Shown here one piece after another: positions 11,401-22,149 of a stretch of DNA of 64,000 bases. Numbering within the stretch: the stretch's first letter is position 1; every line of letters starts with the position of its first letter. The notes below the pieces were generated by a model that made no database searches, was not told the DNA's origin, and was given only the letters and a program-made list of their open reading frames with translations. The DNA comes from Liolophura sinensis (lineage: Eukaryota; Mollusca; Polyplacophora; Chitonida; Chitonidae): assembly GCF_032854445.1 (NCBI RefSeq), contig NC_088295.1, positions 79,574,028-79,638,027 on the forward strand, given 5' to 3'. The position numbers were made by a program, and so were the translations under genes.

Positions 11401-14400
11401 TTATGCCTATAGTCATAACTGTGTTACATTGTTATGTTAAAGAACTGGAGTATTATTTATGTACATTATGCATTGATGATCATCACTATATTATCCCAGA
11501 CGAGCCACCCTTAGTATGGCCAAACAAAATTTGAAACTCCTGCATGGCTACAACCTACAACATGCTTGGGGCTATTGAGGTGACTTTCAGTCTCTGTTTC
11601 AAGCTGTTCTTTTCTAACTGCCTAATTGTGGAGAGTAATGATTTACGAAACGACACCAGGAACTTCTGAAAGGTTCTCACACTTTCAGAGGAAGTAATTT
11701 TTGATTTTGAAGCGATCATGCTCCTCGTCATAGCGTGGAGTGTCTGGGATAGTACACCCAAAAGCCAGCTAGCTGCAGTAATACTATGACATTGACCAAG
11801 ACATTCCATCATTCTGGTTTCCATGCAATAATCCACACATTCACAGTTTGACTAGCACATGTACAAATTTCAAATCTTGTATGTTTTATACTAACATGTA
11901 TGGCTAAAGAATTCTAGTTAATTGATTTACTGAATGACATGAACAGCTAAAATAATTCTGAAGAAATGCATTTTGATGATGTCAGCATGTGTAATTAAAT
12001 CAGCATAGGAGAAATGTGAAGAATGAGACATTCTGAATTTCCAACTGTTTCAGTCATCCAGTCACCCTGGTTACTTCAGCTGTTGATCAGTGATGATATA
12101 GAGACAGTGGTCATTGTTATGAATTTCCTGACGGGCTTAGTGAGGACCAACAGGTAATGAGCTTCTGACATGTACATGCCACAGACCACAAACCACAAAG
12201 GTGGACTCCTGTCTGTTCTCACACATTGGTCTGTGTGGATGTCTCTTTTTCAGAATCTTCCAGGCAATGAAATCTTTCTTATTCTTTGGTGCGCATTGGA
12301 ACCCATTCTGATTTAGATTCTGACCATATGTGAAAAGATCTGCTAGCAACCTGTGAATGATTGTGGGTTTCAGCTTAATGCTGGCCAGTAGTCTTGAGTA
12401 TGATGTAAGACACTAATCAGATAAATAAATAAATTCAGATTTGCAGTACATATATCTGTACGTGTACATCTAACATGCCTTCTTCATATTTTGTGCAGGA
12501 CTGACATGCTACGTCATTAAATGTATGCAAATAATATACATGTCTGCAGTCTGAGCTCATTGTGTGCAAATGTCGGTCAAAGAAAGTGTAGCGTCATCAC
12601 ATATGTGTTGTTACACAACAAAGGCAACATTGTTAATGTCACAACGTATGTTAGGTCTTGTACAACAAAAATTGAAAATGTAAAGAATATCTATTAGATG
12701 TACTACAGCAGGAAGCCTTAAATAGTAACATCGTAGTCAGACCACAGTTACAGCAGGACTACTTTTCCACCTTTGATGCATAATTTTCTTTGTTGTAGTG
12801 ATGTTCTGAGAGACCTCCCAGAGAAATTCCGGCAAAACATCATCGATGAGCTGATCTATAAATTATCTGTGAACAGAGACCCAACAATAGGAGGGTAAGA
12901 CAAACAAAACAATATAACATTGTGCTTTACAAACCAGCAAGTTGTAGGTCCATATGGCATCTCTTGTAAGGGTTCTCCCTCTTCAGAGACATGTACTCAA
13001 CTGCCAAGCTCAAGACTATTATTCATTTTCTGTCCGTCTACTTTGATTGCCCAACGGTTAGAGCATCTGCCTCAAAGTCCTGGGATCAGACCCTGGTCTT
13101 CAAGCATTGGTACTTCTTGCTGCCTCGCTTGTCACTGGGCCCTGACAGCATACGACAAGGAAACAGGACTGGTTGGTCCTTCAAGAGTATTAGTTTTATG
13201 CTACAACATTTAGATGGTTTTTAATCCTCAAGAAGGTAGACTGACATGTAAGTTTGTGTTTATATTTGATCCTCGTGCTCATTTTGCTATTAAAGCCGAC
13301 CATCGTTCTTGCGTAAGCTGATTGCCCCTGACTGATGAGGTTCCTGGCTCAAATCCACTGGCTAGATTTAGAAGTTAAGAGCTTTGCCAGGTACATCTAC
13401 CTGTGAGAGGGTGAGGGTTTAGCATGAGCAGTACTGCTTCTTCCACAGATATCACAAATATACCCAACTACTGCACTACTAGGTCTCGGTGAATTAAGCT
13501 TTCAACACCATTTACATACATAAAAAGTTTTGTTATATTTTCTGATTTCAGAGCTGCCATGAAATGTGTGCTGAGATTGTGTAACTTCTACAAACCTCTG
13601 GTTGAGTTTTTGTGTGTCAGATACAGGTAACTTGCCACTGATGCATTTGATATGTGAAGCCAGCTTTATGTCAGCCATGATTGATGAGGAGCTATTGTTT
13701 ATAATTGAACATACATACAGCAAATGAAGAGACCAACCTAGTATTTGTACAAACATGTATTTAAGAATTAATTTGGGGAATGAATTAACGACAAAAATAT
13801 CCACCACACAAGCCTTATTTAATGAACTGAGTTTGATGTGTTTTATAAACATAAGTGTAGCCTTGTGTAAAGGCTGTAGAAGTGCAGCAAGGAACACTTG
13901 CTCTAACTAGTTGAATAAATCATGTCATTTTCACAAAATTCTCTGTATTTGTGCATCATATGAATTTTGCCTGACACACCTGACACTAACTGCTATACAT
14001 GTATATGCTAATTGCTAGGGCACATGAGATAGAGGTTCAAACCTTAGACAGGGAATTTGTAAATTTCCCTGCTCTCTTGCTTGGGTGCAGTGATGACAAT
14101 AAGCAGGGATAATGAGGCTCCTGTTGCTATTTGCGCCCTCTAATGTTGGTTGAAAACCACTGGCCTTCCACCAATATGGCAGGCATATCTGGCTAAGGTT
14201 GGTGGGTCCCTTCACCCATATAACTGACAACCATTGTGTAAGCGAAAAATTCTTAAGTATTGCATTAAAGCAAGATCAAAGTAAATATAGTACATACATA
14301 TGCATCAGTTCTAACTCCTTTCAAGACGTTGGCTGTCTATTTGTTGGTGTACTATAGGGGGCTGAGACCTCTGCTCACCAAATGGACAGGAAAGGGATTT

Positions 14401-17400
14401 GGGCTGGAGCTGAAGGAATTACTCATGCTTCTGGAATCTGGCAGTTCAGAGCGGGCTGAAATGGAAGTATGTGATTTAACGTTTAATCAGAGTTAATGTG
14501 GAGATGAAGAGCAGTGCCATTGTTTGGAACCAAGAGAAGAAGTGAATTTGACAGCCTTTTTGGTTCAGCCATCTCTATCAAAAGAAAGAAATTTGCCAAA
14601 AAGCACTTCAATTTAAAACAAACTCCAGAACTAGGCAGACATTGTCATTTTCTGGAGACAATTATGGTTGCAATGTACCATCCAAACATTATTATATTTT
14701 CAGATCTGGTATTAGCATTACACAGGAGTCTAAAGCTTTTTAGTTGATATCGTAACTTTGCAAGATTCAAATCATATAAGTTTTGAAGGAAAATCAGGCA
14801 AAGACCTGTACATGTGGATATTAGTGTCGGGAATATAAGTGTGAAAGGTTCATTATTTTTATCTTTCCCCACAGCGATTTCACAGAGCAGCCACGACCAT
14901 TCAGGCTTTGTGGAAAGGTGTTCTGACGAGGAGAAAGCTGAAGAAGGCAGACAGGTCATTTGCCAAGTTTCAGAGAAGTTTCAGGTAGGTCAAGGTGGCA
15001 GGGCCCACACAGCATTGAAGGAAGGACACTTTCTCTGAACAAACTATACATTAGCTTCAGTCCACATTTTTCTTCTTTTATGCAGGTATGTGATAGCTGC
15101 ATGTAACTTATTTCTTTCAGTTATAAGTCTTGTTATATAAATACTTTAATATGTTAAAGGTGAACATATCAAGGTGAACATATTACCCATGCATATAAAG
15201 CCTGATAAAATATTTTAAAACCTGGCCCCGGGATCACTAAGTGATCTTTAATAGACTTAAGTCGAAATTTTAGTCATTAAACTTGGTGTGCTCCTTTCCG
15301 TTAATTTGGCTGAAATTTGTTTTACAGTAACTTACCCAGAATTTGTCAAGCAATATTTTGACCTAGTTACGTAAGAAATAACAGTTTTCATGTGATTTGA
15401 AGTTTTGACTTAAGTCTAAGATAGCTTTGTATTCCGGAGCTTGTACATAACGGTGTTAATTTGAAACAAGATGATCAGTGGCCAACTTCAGTATTGCTGT
15501 GCCCTACTGGGTAATCTAATCTTGTGTACAATCTAACCCACTACATGCCCCTGGCCTGAAATGTGAGTTTTCTGACCACAGGCAGAAGCTGGAGACCACA
15601 GAGCGGAGGAAGGAAGAGGAGAAGATGGAGAAAGAGCTGGAGGAGCAGCTGTTAGCTAACAGAAGAAAAATCATGAGGGATTTCCATGAGAAAAGACTGC
15701 ACTTAATAGAGATCTTACCTCCACGTATGTACTCCTTTGAGATAGTAGCTTAATTTCATTTATTTGATTGATTGATTGATTGGTGTTTTCTTATGGTGTA
15801 CTTCAGACCTAAGGATTGTCATGAGTTTCCGCTGGACACTGCCTGGGTTCCTCCCACCACAATGCTGGCCGTCGTCTGTTAGTGAAATATGTTTGAATAT
15901 GGCATAAAACACCAGTCAGATGTGTATGCGTTACTCCAATCAGTAGGTGTTGCAGATAAATATCCCTGTTAGGATTTATATGTAGGTTAAAAAAAAGTTA
16001 AAACACCAACATGCTGAAAGTTTTCAAACTAAAGTCCAAGTGTGTGGTAAAATAAGATGAACTTAGATCAGATTCAAGGCCAGAACAGTGGACAACATGG
16101 GAGTTCAAGTCCTCACATGAATACTGAAATAGTTTATCATCATTCCCATATGTTGACAGAGATGTTACAAGGTTATATGGAGAAGGAGAATACCCAGGCT
16201 GCAATTAGGATCCAGAAAACTTGGCGGGGTCATCGAGAGAGGCTGAGGAGAGAGGACCGGCGAGACCTTGCCACACGTTCACGGGCTGCAGTCTTAATAC
16301 AGAGGACGGTCAGTAAACAGGCCTCTGTACTCCTTAACACGGTCACTGCTGAGAGAGGCTTAAGTTGAAGAGAATGTAACGATATCTTTGGGAGATAAAA
16401 AAGGGACTGTCATTCTAAAATCTTGCTCAGAAATATGACATGTGATTTATGTGATTTATTACATACATGCACTCTGTAAATAAACTGTGAATATTTGTTA
16501 CTTAAGTACATGTTGTTTCTCTTGTATTCCTATTCTTGTGTTGTAAACTGAAGTGAGGTAAATTGAACGGAAGGGAGGTAACTCCAAAGTTCTTCCCAGA
16601 TAATTTTTCAGCAATAATGAAGTCATCTTCAATACTGATCATGTCAATCACATACAGGTACGCCGGTGGCTTGAGAGGCTGGACAAAAGACGGAGAGATA
16701 CGTCCAGATTTCAGAAGCCACCAGGGCTGACCGATGAGCGACGAGTGCAGTTACAGCAGGTTATTTTGGAGAGACGAGAAAGTAACCCAGTAAGTGTAGC
16801 CCACACATTTCAGGTTTTATAACTTTCAGGTTACTTAGTGATTGGATGCGGAAATATATGGTGTAACCTCATATCCATTTTCCCTGTATATACTAAATAA
16901 ATTAATAGGTAAGATTTCGTGTTCGGGCTATAGCTCCCAACTGTTTTATGCATACGGTTTTCAGCTTTGGTGGATACACACGTGCACAGATGATGATGAT
17001 GTCGCGACTCACATTTGTCCATTTGCACGGTAGTCATGGTTACCAGATTGGCATTTTCCCTATATATACTACATCAATAAATATGATTTCATGTTCGGCC
17101 TATAACTGCAACTGTTTTCTGCGTGGAAATTTAATTTTTAGTCGGTACATACATCCTGTTACGGTATTGAAAACAGCAACAGAAAACAGACTCAGTGACT
17201 CAATATTACAATGTAAACAATGCTTTATATATAAAATGAGACGTACAGTTTTACAGACAGTTCAACAACAACAACATAAAAAAACATACACATCAGTATT
17301 ACCGGTCTTTAAAAGTTTCCAGTTCACCTTTGCATCCCAAGGAACGTTTTCCAGGAGATCCAACGTAAAGACCATGGGATAAACACACAATTCACATAAG

Positions 17401-20400
17401 TCACAAATTGTCCCAGTCAGGTACTTCGCTAGGTTAGCGAACGCGAACACAGTACACAGGTTACACAGAACTGGAACAGTCAAGTCTTTGAATGACGTCA
17501 CACCCGCAGAGCACAACACAGGGTAAATCCAGGCATAGAGGTATCCACTTTAGAACAGTCACAGCTCCCGCAGAAACTCACAAACGAGCCGTTCAGAGAC
17601 GTAGAGTAATGTCACCTTGTGGCAGAACGAACGTCCTTTGCAAAACTGAAAACTTCAGTTTAGAGTCCGTGACGACCTTGTCGGTCAGGTGAGGTCAGCG
17701 TGTTAAACAAATTACACAGTCAACACTGTATAATCATAATAAAGATCCGAACACCAATAAACGTGACTTCCGCAGAAATTCACTTAAACCAGACATCAGT
17801 ACAACCGTGGTACACAAACGGTGCCGGCATAGAAATCTGTCCTCCCAAACGAAACTGGCATCACCAGCTCATATCAATATAATGGACTCGATACGAGAGC
17901 GTCGCACACTCTCCTGGCTCCCAGTGGATGCAGCAAAATTACCTCCTCTCTGCACGGAAAACACGGCTTATATACGTTCCAGGTGGATTCAACTATTCTT
18001 AAACACAGAATTAACAGCCAATGAAATAAACAAAGCATTGAACAAGGTGCTTTCGATCCGGTCCGCGCTGTACACATATAACAGGGTCCGCAGACTAACA
18101 GTACATGAAAACGTTAAATAGTCATACATAACAATCCACAGATGATGATGTGTTGCGACTCACATTTGTCCATTTCCACGGTTGTCATGATAGCCAGATA
18201 ACCATTTTCATTGTATATGTATACGATATAAATAGACATGATTTTGTGTTCAGGCTATAACTCTAACTGTTTTCTGCAGAGAGTTTTCAGTTTTGTTAGA
18301 CACATTTGTCCACTTGTGTGGTTTGTCATGGTAACCACATATGGTAAATGACATAAAGTTTCACTCTGTGACTCCCAAAGAGTATCCCAGGATTCATTGT
18401 GTTGATCTTGGTGTTTAGTGACTGAGCGCCGCGGGAAAGCATCAGGAGTAGTTAGGGGATTATACTGACAGTTCAAGAATGTAATGAACAAGCTCGCGCT
18501 TCACTGAGCAGTTAGTCTATGCTCCAACCACTAATAGTTCATGTTTTAATCATAATAATTTTAGTACATGCACTTCGCAACAGGTTGTTTGTTTTTTATC
18601 ATTATTTTGTGATAAATGGGAATTTGAGAGAAAAGTGTGACTACCCAGTACCCTTGTGCATGTGGAGTGTCGTGTCAAATAACCGTTTTTAAACTGCAGG
18701 GCTCTCCGTATACAAAGCTGTAGTAGAAGTTAGCACACCGCGAATCCATACCTGCTAACTAGGCCTACGATCAGACAAGATGAAGATGTTCAATGGTAAT
18801 CAAAGCAACATCTACACACGTGCAATTGCATGGCAGGAGTTAAGCATTTCTTGTTTATGCTGGTGTCATTTTGTCATTTGGTGTCAACTTCCTCCCATAT
18901 TTTGTAAACCTGAAGTTACATAATATTCAATCGAGTCCCCTCAAATGAAATTTTAGTCATACAGATTGGTTATACCTACATGTAGACACATGTACACACC
19001 ACTTACAATCATAGGACTCGAAATTTCCACGTATGTTTTCTGTGTTTAATGGAAGTTCCCCATTTAAAAACGTAGGAAAATAAACTCTTGTGGAATAGGA
19101 GGACAGTTCCAACTGTATGTGTAGACTGACATACTAAATTGGAAGCACATGAACATGGGAAGCTGTTGATTTTTCTCATTGAAATTCGTTTTTAGCTAAA
19201 TGCATCTGTACACATATCTGTTGCATAATGAGGGCTCTCGGCAGACAACTGTTCACCAGATAATGGTGTGAGGTGAATTCAACCCAGGCCTAACCCAAAT
19301 AATCGTTTTTTCTGCAGTGTATATTGTGCATGTACATTCCTTGTTTAGCGTGGTCATGCTTTCAAACAGTGTTTTGAATTTAAAGGTTTGTAATAGACAT
19401 CGCCTGTCTTAATACTTTCTTCTATTTCATTCATGAGTATATTTATGAGATGTACATGTAGGCCTAATACTCAGGAGACCTGCACACCTCACTGTCAGTG
19501 ACTTGACTCCATGTGGCAAGGATTAGCAACCAGAGCTACTAAGTTCCATGCAGGGTAATGAAATGGGCAGGGAGCTGATCACTGTCTTCTGTCATCTTGT
19601 CGTCAACTCAGATCGTGCGAAAGTAAACTACAATAACTCTTCAGCAAAGCTTCGGGTCATTTATCATATCTATCATCAACACCCATGAAGATTCCCCTCA
19701 ACAGATATACTCACCATAATGCTGCTGGTATTCATCAAACATTCCAAACAAATGCATTTGTTAGGGCGTATGTTGTGTTAACCTGAACTCTTGTTTATGT
19801 ATTGTAGGGATGTGTCCAGCAGAAAGATAGCTTTGCGAATGTGTGCTCTTTGATGTTGTTTTAAAAAAAAACAAATGTTTATAATGATATCAAAATCTTG
19901 TTTACAAATTAACTACAGTGTATCACATTAAACATCAGCTTTCAAACTGTTGTAAGTCAGTAATGCTTTGAGTTACTTGAAGTACATGTAACTGTTAGAT
20001 TGAGTTCTTTATTTGAACATGTAAATGGTAAATAACCTAAAATTTCGCCATGATTAAATTGCATCTTTTTCCTGATTACTGAGGAGAGTGTTTTCAGTTT
20101 CTTTCCAAGATAGGATGATGTCCTGGTAGGAAAATATGGGTTTCATTACCAAAAGGAATATTTTGTGACATTTATTTGCCTTTAAAAATGTGATTCTATT
20201 TTACCGTATGTTGCTTCCTGCTGTATTTCAGCCCAAACCACGAACCCGTGAAGAGCAGGAGAGTTTACACCGGACAGCCCAGGAATTGATGGCTCGTTAC
20301 TACATAGGCTGTAAACTAACACGAGGGAAGCATCAGCAGAGAGAGGCCCTGTTGGCCAGGCTGGAGACCGATTCAGAACTTCTCATGTGTAAGTACTATG

Positions 20401-20845
20401 TCAACAACCACTTGTTCAATATCAGTCAAGTCTTGCTGAAGATTTAACCATCGGTAATCAAGTAGAATGCATGAAGTACTGGTCAACTGGTGTTAGTAAA
20501 ATGTGACTCCACAGCATGGTGTTCCAGTGAGGCAGCACTATGCATATGTTGGCATTGGGTCCAACCTATTACATTTATGGCATGAGATGATAATTTCTAC
20601 GTGTATGTAAAACCATCTGTTATTTCATGATTCTCTCATACCTCGTGTTGACAGATGCCCCTCCCCTGAAGGACCTGACAGACAAGGATGTGGACATGTT
20701 TTCCAGCAGATCTGTTCCCGTGGCTGCGAGGGCGCAGCAGGCACACAAGGAGGAGCTACGACTGCTCCGTCAGCCCTGGTGGAGGAAGTTAGGAGATGAG
20801 TACCAGGACCAGCTGTATGAGGAAGAACAAGACCTGTTGTTCTGA
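8470..20845 (+). CDS. IQCB1: IQ calmodulin-binding motif-containing protein 1 (nephrocystin-5), 14 coding exons
   Basis: In vertebrates IQCB1/NPHP5 works at the centrosome and transition zone in cilium assembly and binds calmodulin and CEP290. Exons: 8470-8581, 9449-9608, 9907-10039, 11283-11382, 12054-12153, 12799-12894, 13552-13626, 14358-14466, 14875-14984, 15582-15724, 16160-16308, 16658-16789, 20232-20388, 20655-20845. All junctions are GT..AG and in frame; the product is 588 aa (human 598). The N-terminal half is helical without a motif I can name. IQ motifs lie near residues 300-320 and 393-413, with a third IQ-like segment (IQRTVRRWLER) spanning the exon 11/12 junction. A charged coiled-coil stretch sits near 337-370. 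The C-terminus has the family's SRSVPVAARAQQAH...PWWRKLG block. The start is the first ATG of an exon whose protein aligns with the human N-terminus. Confidence 0.94.
10018..10625. repeat. 69-bp minisatellite at the IQCB1 exon 3 donor
   Basis: About 8 copies of a 69-bp unit with caacatgggtagtcagattc and ccacctgtaattaatgttca. The array begins at the exon 3/intron 3 junction (10039/10040), and each unit contains a copy of the last ~20 nt of the exon plus the start of the intron. The true junction reads caacatg|gtgagtcaaattc; copies read caacatgggtagtcagattc, which weakens the donor. One copy near 10170 is shorter and altered. Confidence 0.9.
12340..12436 (+). repeat. SINE family A 3' fragment (decayed)
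   Basis: Contains agcaacctgtgaatgattgt, the body, tcttgagtatgatgtaagac and a short AAAT tail, all diverged from the family A consensus. Lies in IQCB1 intron 5. Confidence 0.65.
13040..13205 (+). repeat. SINE family B, 5' portion with tRNA-like head
   Basis: Head gattgcccaacggttagagc (A-box-like) and tgggatcagaccctggt (B-box-like), then ttgctgcctcgcttgtcact and gacaaggaaacaggactggt. The same order of blocks appears in reverse at 27895-28150, and the later blocks again at 35195-35410. Lies in IQCB1 intron 6. Family B is my label. Confidence 0.7.
13985..14280 (+). repeat. SINE-like repeat, family C
   Basis: A tRNA-like head (ttgctagggcacatgagata then gaggttcaaacc) is followed by a body different from family A, but the 3' end (gtgtaagcgaaaaattctta then gcattaaagc) resembles the family A tail. 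A related head and tail occur at 57990-58240. Lies in IQCB1 intron 7. Confidence 0.55.
15750..15925. repeat. SINE family A, rearranged fragments
   Basis: A reversed tail piece (tttatttgattgattg...ggtgttttcttatggtgtac) is joined to a forward-oriented body and 3' part (tcctcccaccacaatgctgg through gaatatggcataaaacacca). The two oppositely oriented pieces lie back to back in IQCB1 intron 10. Confidence 0.6.
16850..17152. repeat. family D repeat (about 165-180 bp units), left part
   Basis: About 1.6 units of a repeat with 'ttcgtgttcgg.ctata.ctcc', 'actgttttctgc', 'gatgatgatgt' and 'actcacatttgtccattt'. Successive 'ccctgtatatacta'/'ccctatatatacta' blocks lie about 177 bp apart. It is interrupted at 17156 by the putative LTR and resumes at 18138. 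The same family occurs at 22700-23240. Confidence 0.75.
17157..18133. mobile_element. putative solo LTR, 977 bp, flanked by ATCC
   Basis: The segment starts TGTTA and ends TAACA, the short inverted ends usual for LTRs, and ATCC occurs directly outside each end (17153-17156 and 18134-18137), as expected of a 4-bp target duplication. It interrupts a family D unit: the flanking halves rejoin to give the arrangement seen in the uninterrupted copy near 23030. No integrase, reverse transcriptase or primer-binding site is present, so if this is an LTR it is solo. A TATATAAG sequence on the minus strand near 17966-17973 could be its TATA box. A non-LTR insertion is possible. Confidence 0.55.
18138..18345. 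repeat. family D repeat, right part after the LTR-like insertion
   Basis: Continues with acagatgatgatgtgttgcg, gactcacatttgtccatttc, then 'ttgtgttcaggctataactc' and 'aactgttttctgcagagagt'. It is the other half of the unit interrupted at 17156. Confidence 0.7.
19700..19800. repeat. isolated 3' end of the family D element
   Basis: Contains tactcaccataatgctgctg, ggtattcatc, caaacaaatgcatttgttag and ggcgtatgttgtgttaacct. The same blocks in the same order end the family D copy at 23110-23215, so this is a detached terminal fragment of the same element. Confidence 0.65.
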
Positions 20846-21620
20846 TGTATGAGGGGTGTAGGACAAAGACTTACAAATGTTGTACCAAAAACCTCTGGAG
20901 CAGGACCTGTCGTTCTGATGTATGAGGGATGTAGGACAAAGTCTTACGAATGTTGCACCAAAAACCTCTCGAGCAGGACCTGTCGTTCTGATGTATGAGG
21001 GGTGTAGAACAAAGACTTACAAATGTTGTACCAAAAACCTCTTGAGCAGGACCTGTCGTTCTGATGTATGAGGGGTGTAGAACAAAGACTTACAAATGTT
21101 GTACCAAAAACCTCTGGAGCAGGACCCGCTGTTCTGATGTATGAGGGGCGTAAAACAGTAAGGTCACGAATGTTGTACCCCAAATCTGAAGAGCAGTACC
21201 GGTTGTTCTGGTGTCTGAGGGGTGTAAAACAAAGAGCTCACGAATGTTGTGGTACCAGCAACCTGAGGAGCAGGAGCTGTTGTTCTCATGTAAGACGGGC
21301 GTAAAACAGTCAGGTCACGAATGTTGTACCCTAAACCTGAAGAGCAGTACCGGTTGTTCAGGTGTCTGAGGGGTGTAAAACAAAGAGCTCATGAATGTTG
21401 TGGTACCAGAAACCTGAGGAGTATGACCTGTTGTTCTGATGTATGAGGGGTGTAAAACAAAGACATACGGATGCTGTGGTACCAAAATCCTGAGGAGCAG
21501 GAGCTGTTGTTCTGACATCTGAGGGGCATAAAACAAAGACTTATGAATGTTGTGGTACCAGAGTCCTGAAGAACAGGACCTGCTGTTTTGACGTATGAGG
21601 GGTGTAGAACAAAGACCTTG
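20820..21620. repeat. 73-bp minisatellite seeded at the IQCB1 stop codon
   Basis: About 10 copies with a 73-bp period. The gtatgaggg block recurs at 20847, 20920, 20992, 21066 and 21139 and then in more diverged form to about 21620. Each unit begins with a copy of the final ~25 nt of the IQCB1 reading frame including the stop (gacctgttgttctga) followed by the first ~45 nt of 3' UTR. The array therefore forms the proximal 3' UTR. Confidence 0.92.
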
Positions 21621-22149
21621 TGTTATGGGATTGGTTCCAGAAAGATGAAGAGTATGTGGGGCATGAAACAGATTCCTAAGTTATAAATGTATAGGTGTAA
21701 GGGCTTTTTAAGGCTAGACAGACTGATCTTGTATAGAAGCAGGGGAGAGAACTTCTAAATACAACTTATTTGTTTGAAAAGAAAAGTTCAATACATGTCC
21801 AGTGGTATGTCCACAGCTAACTGTGTAAAAAAAAAAAAAATTTCCATCTGATTTTCACCAAGATTAATGTGACCATAGTTAAAACCAAAACACCAGAGAA
21901 AGACCATGCCGTCCAGTTTTACTTGTAACTTGTGGATAATTATTTTATTGTACACATGCTATATAAATGAATATAAATATATGTACATGTATGTATATTT
22001 CATGTTACATTTTTTATACCTGTATATAAATGTATACTATTACCTGAAGATGTATAGGCTTTGAGTCATACACAGTCTTGTAACTTTAACACCATTTCAG
22101 CATCTTATGTTGGTGTCCTAACATTGGACTATGAACTCACAGAGAAGGC
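21620..22149. other. convergent 3' UTR interval of IQCB1 and ELAC1
   Basis: No exon seen. IQCB1 transcription (plus) and ELAC1 transcription (minus) run toward each other here. There is an A run near 21829-21841 and several ATATAAA-type sequences at 21960-22030 that could serve IQCB1; I found no canonical AATAAA for it. Confidence 0.45.
21944..21949 (-). terminator. candidate ELAC1 poly(A) signal (AATAAA)
   Basis: TTTATT on the plus strand reads AATAAA on the minus strand, about 200 nt beyond the ELAC1 stop codon. If used, the ELAC1 3' UTR ends inside the probable IQCB1 3' UTR. Confidence 0.4.

Noticed and set aside
11555-11836. 93-codon minus-strand open frame in IQCB1 intron 4
   Set aside because: No known domain and no start or splice context; possibly a fragment of an unknown repeat.
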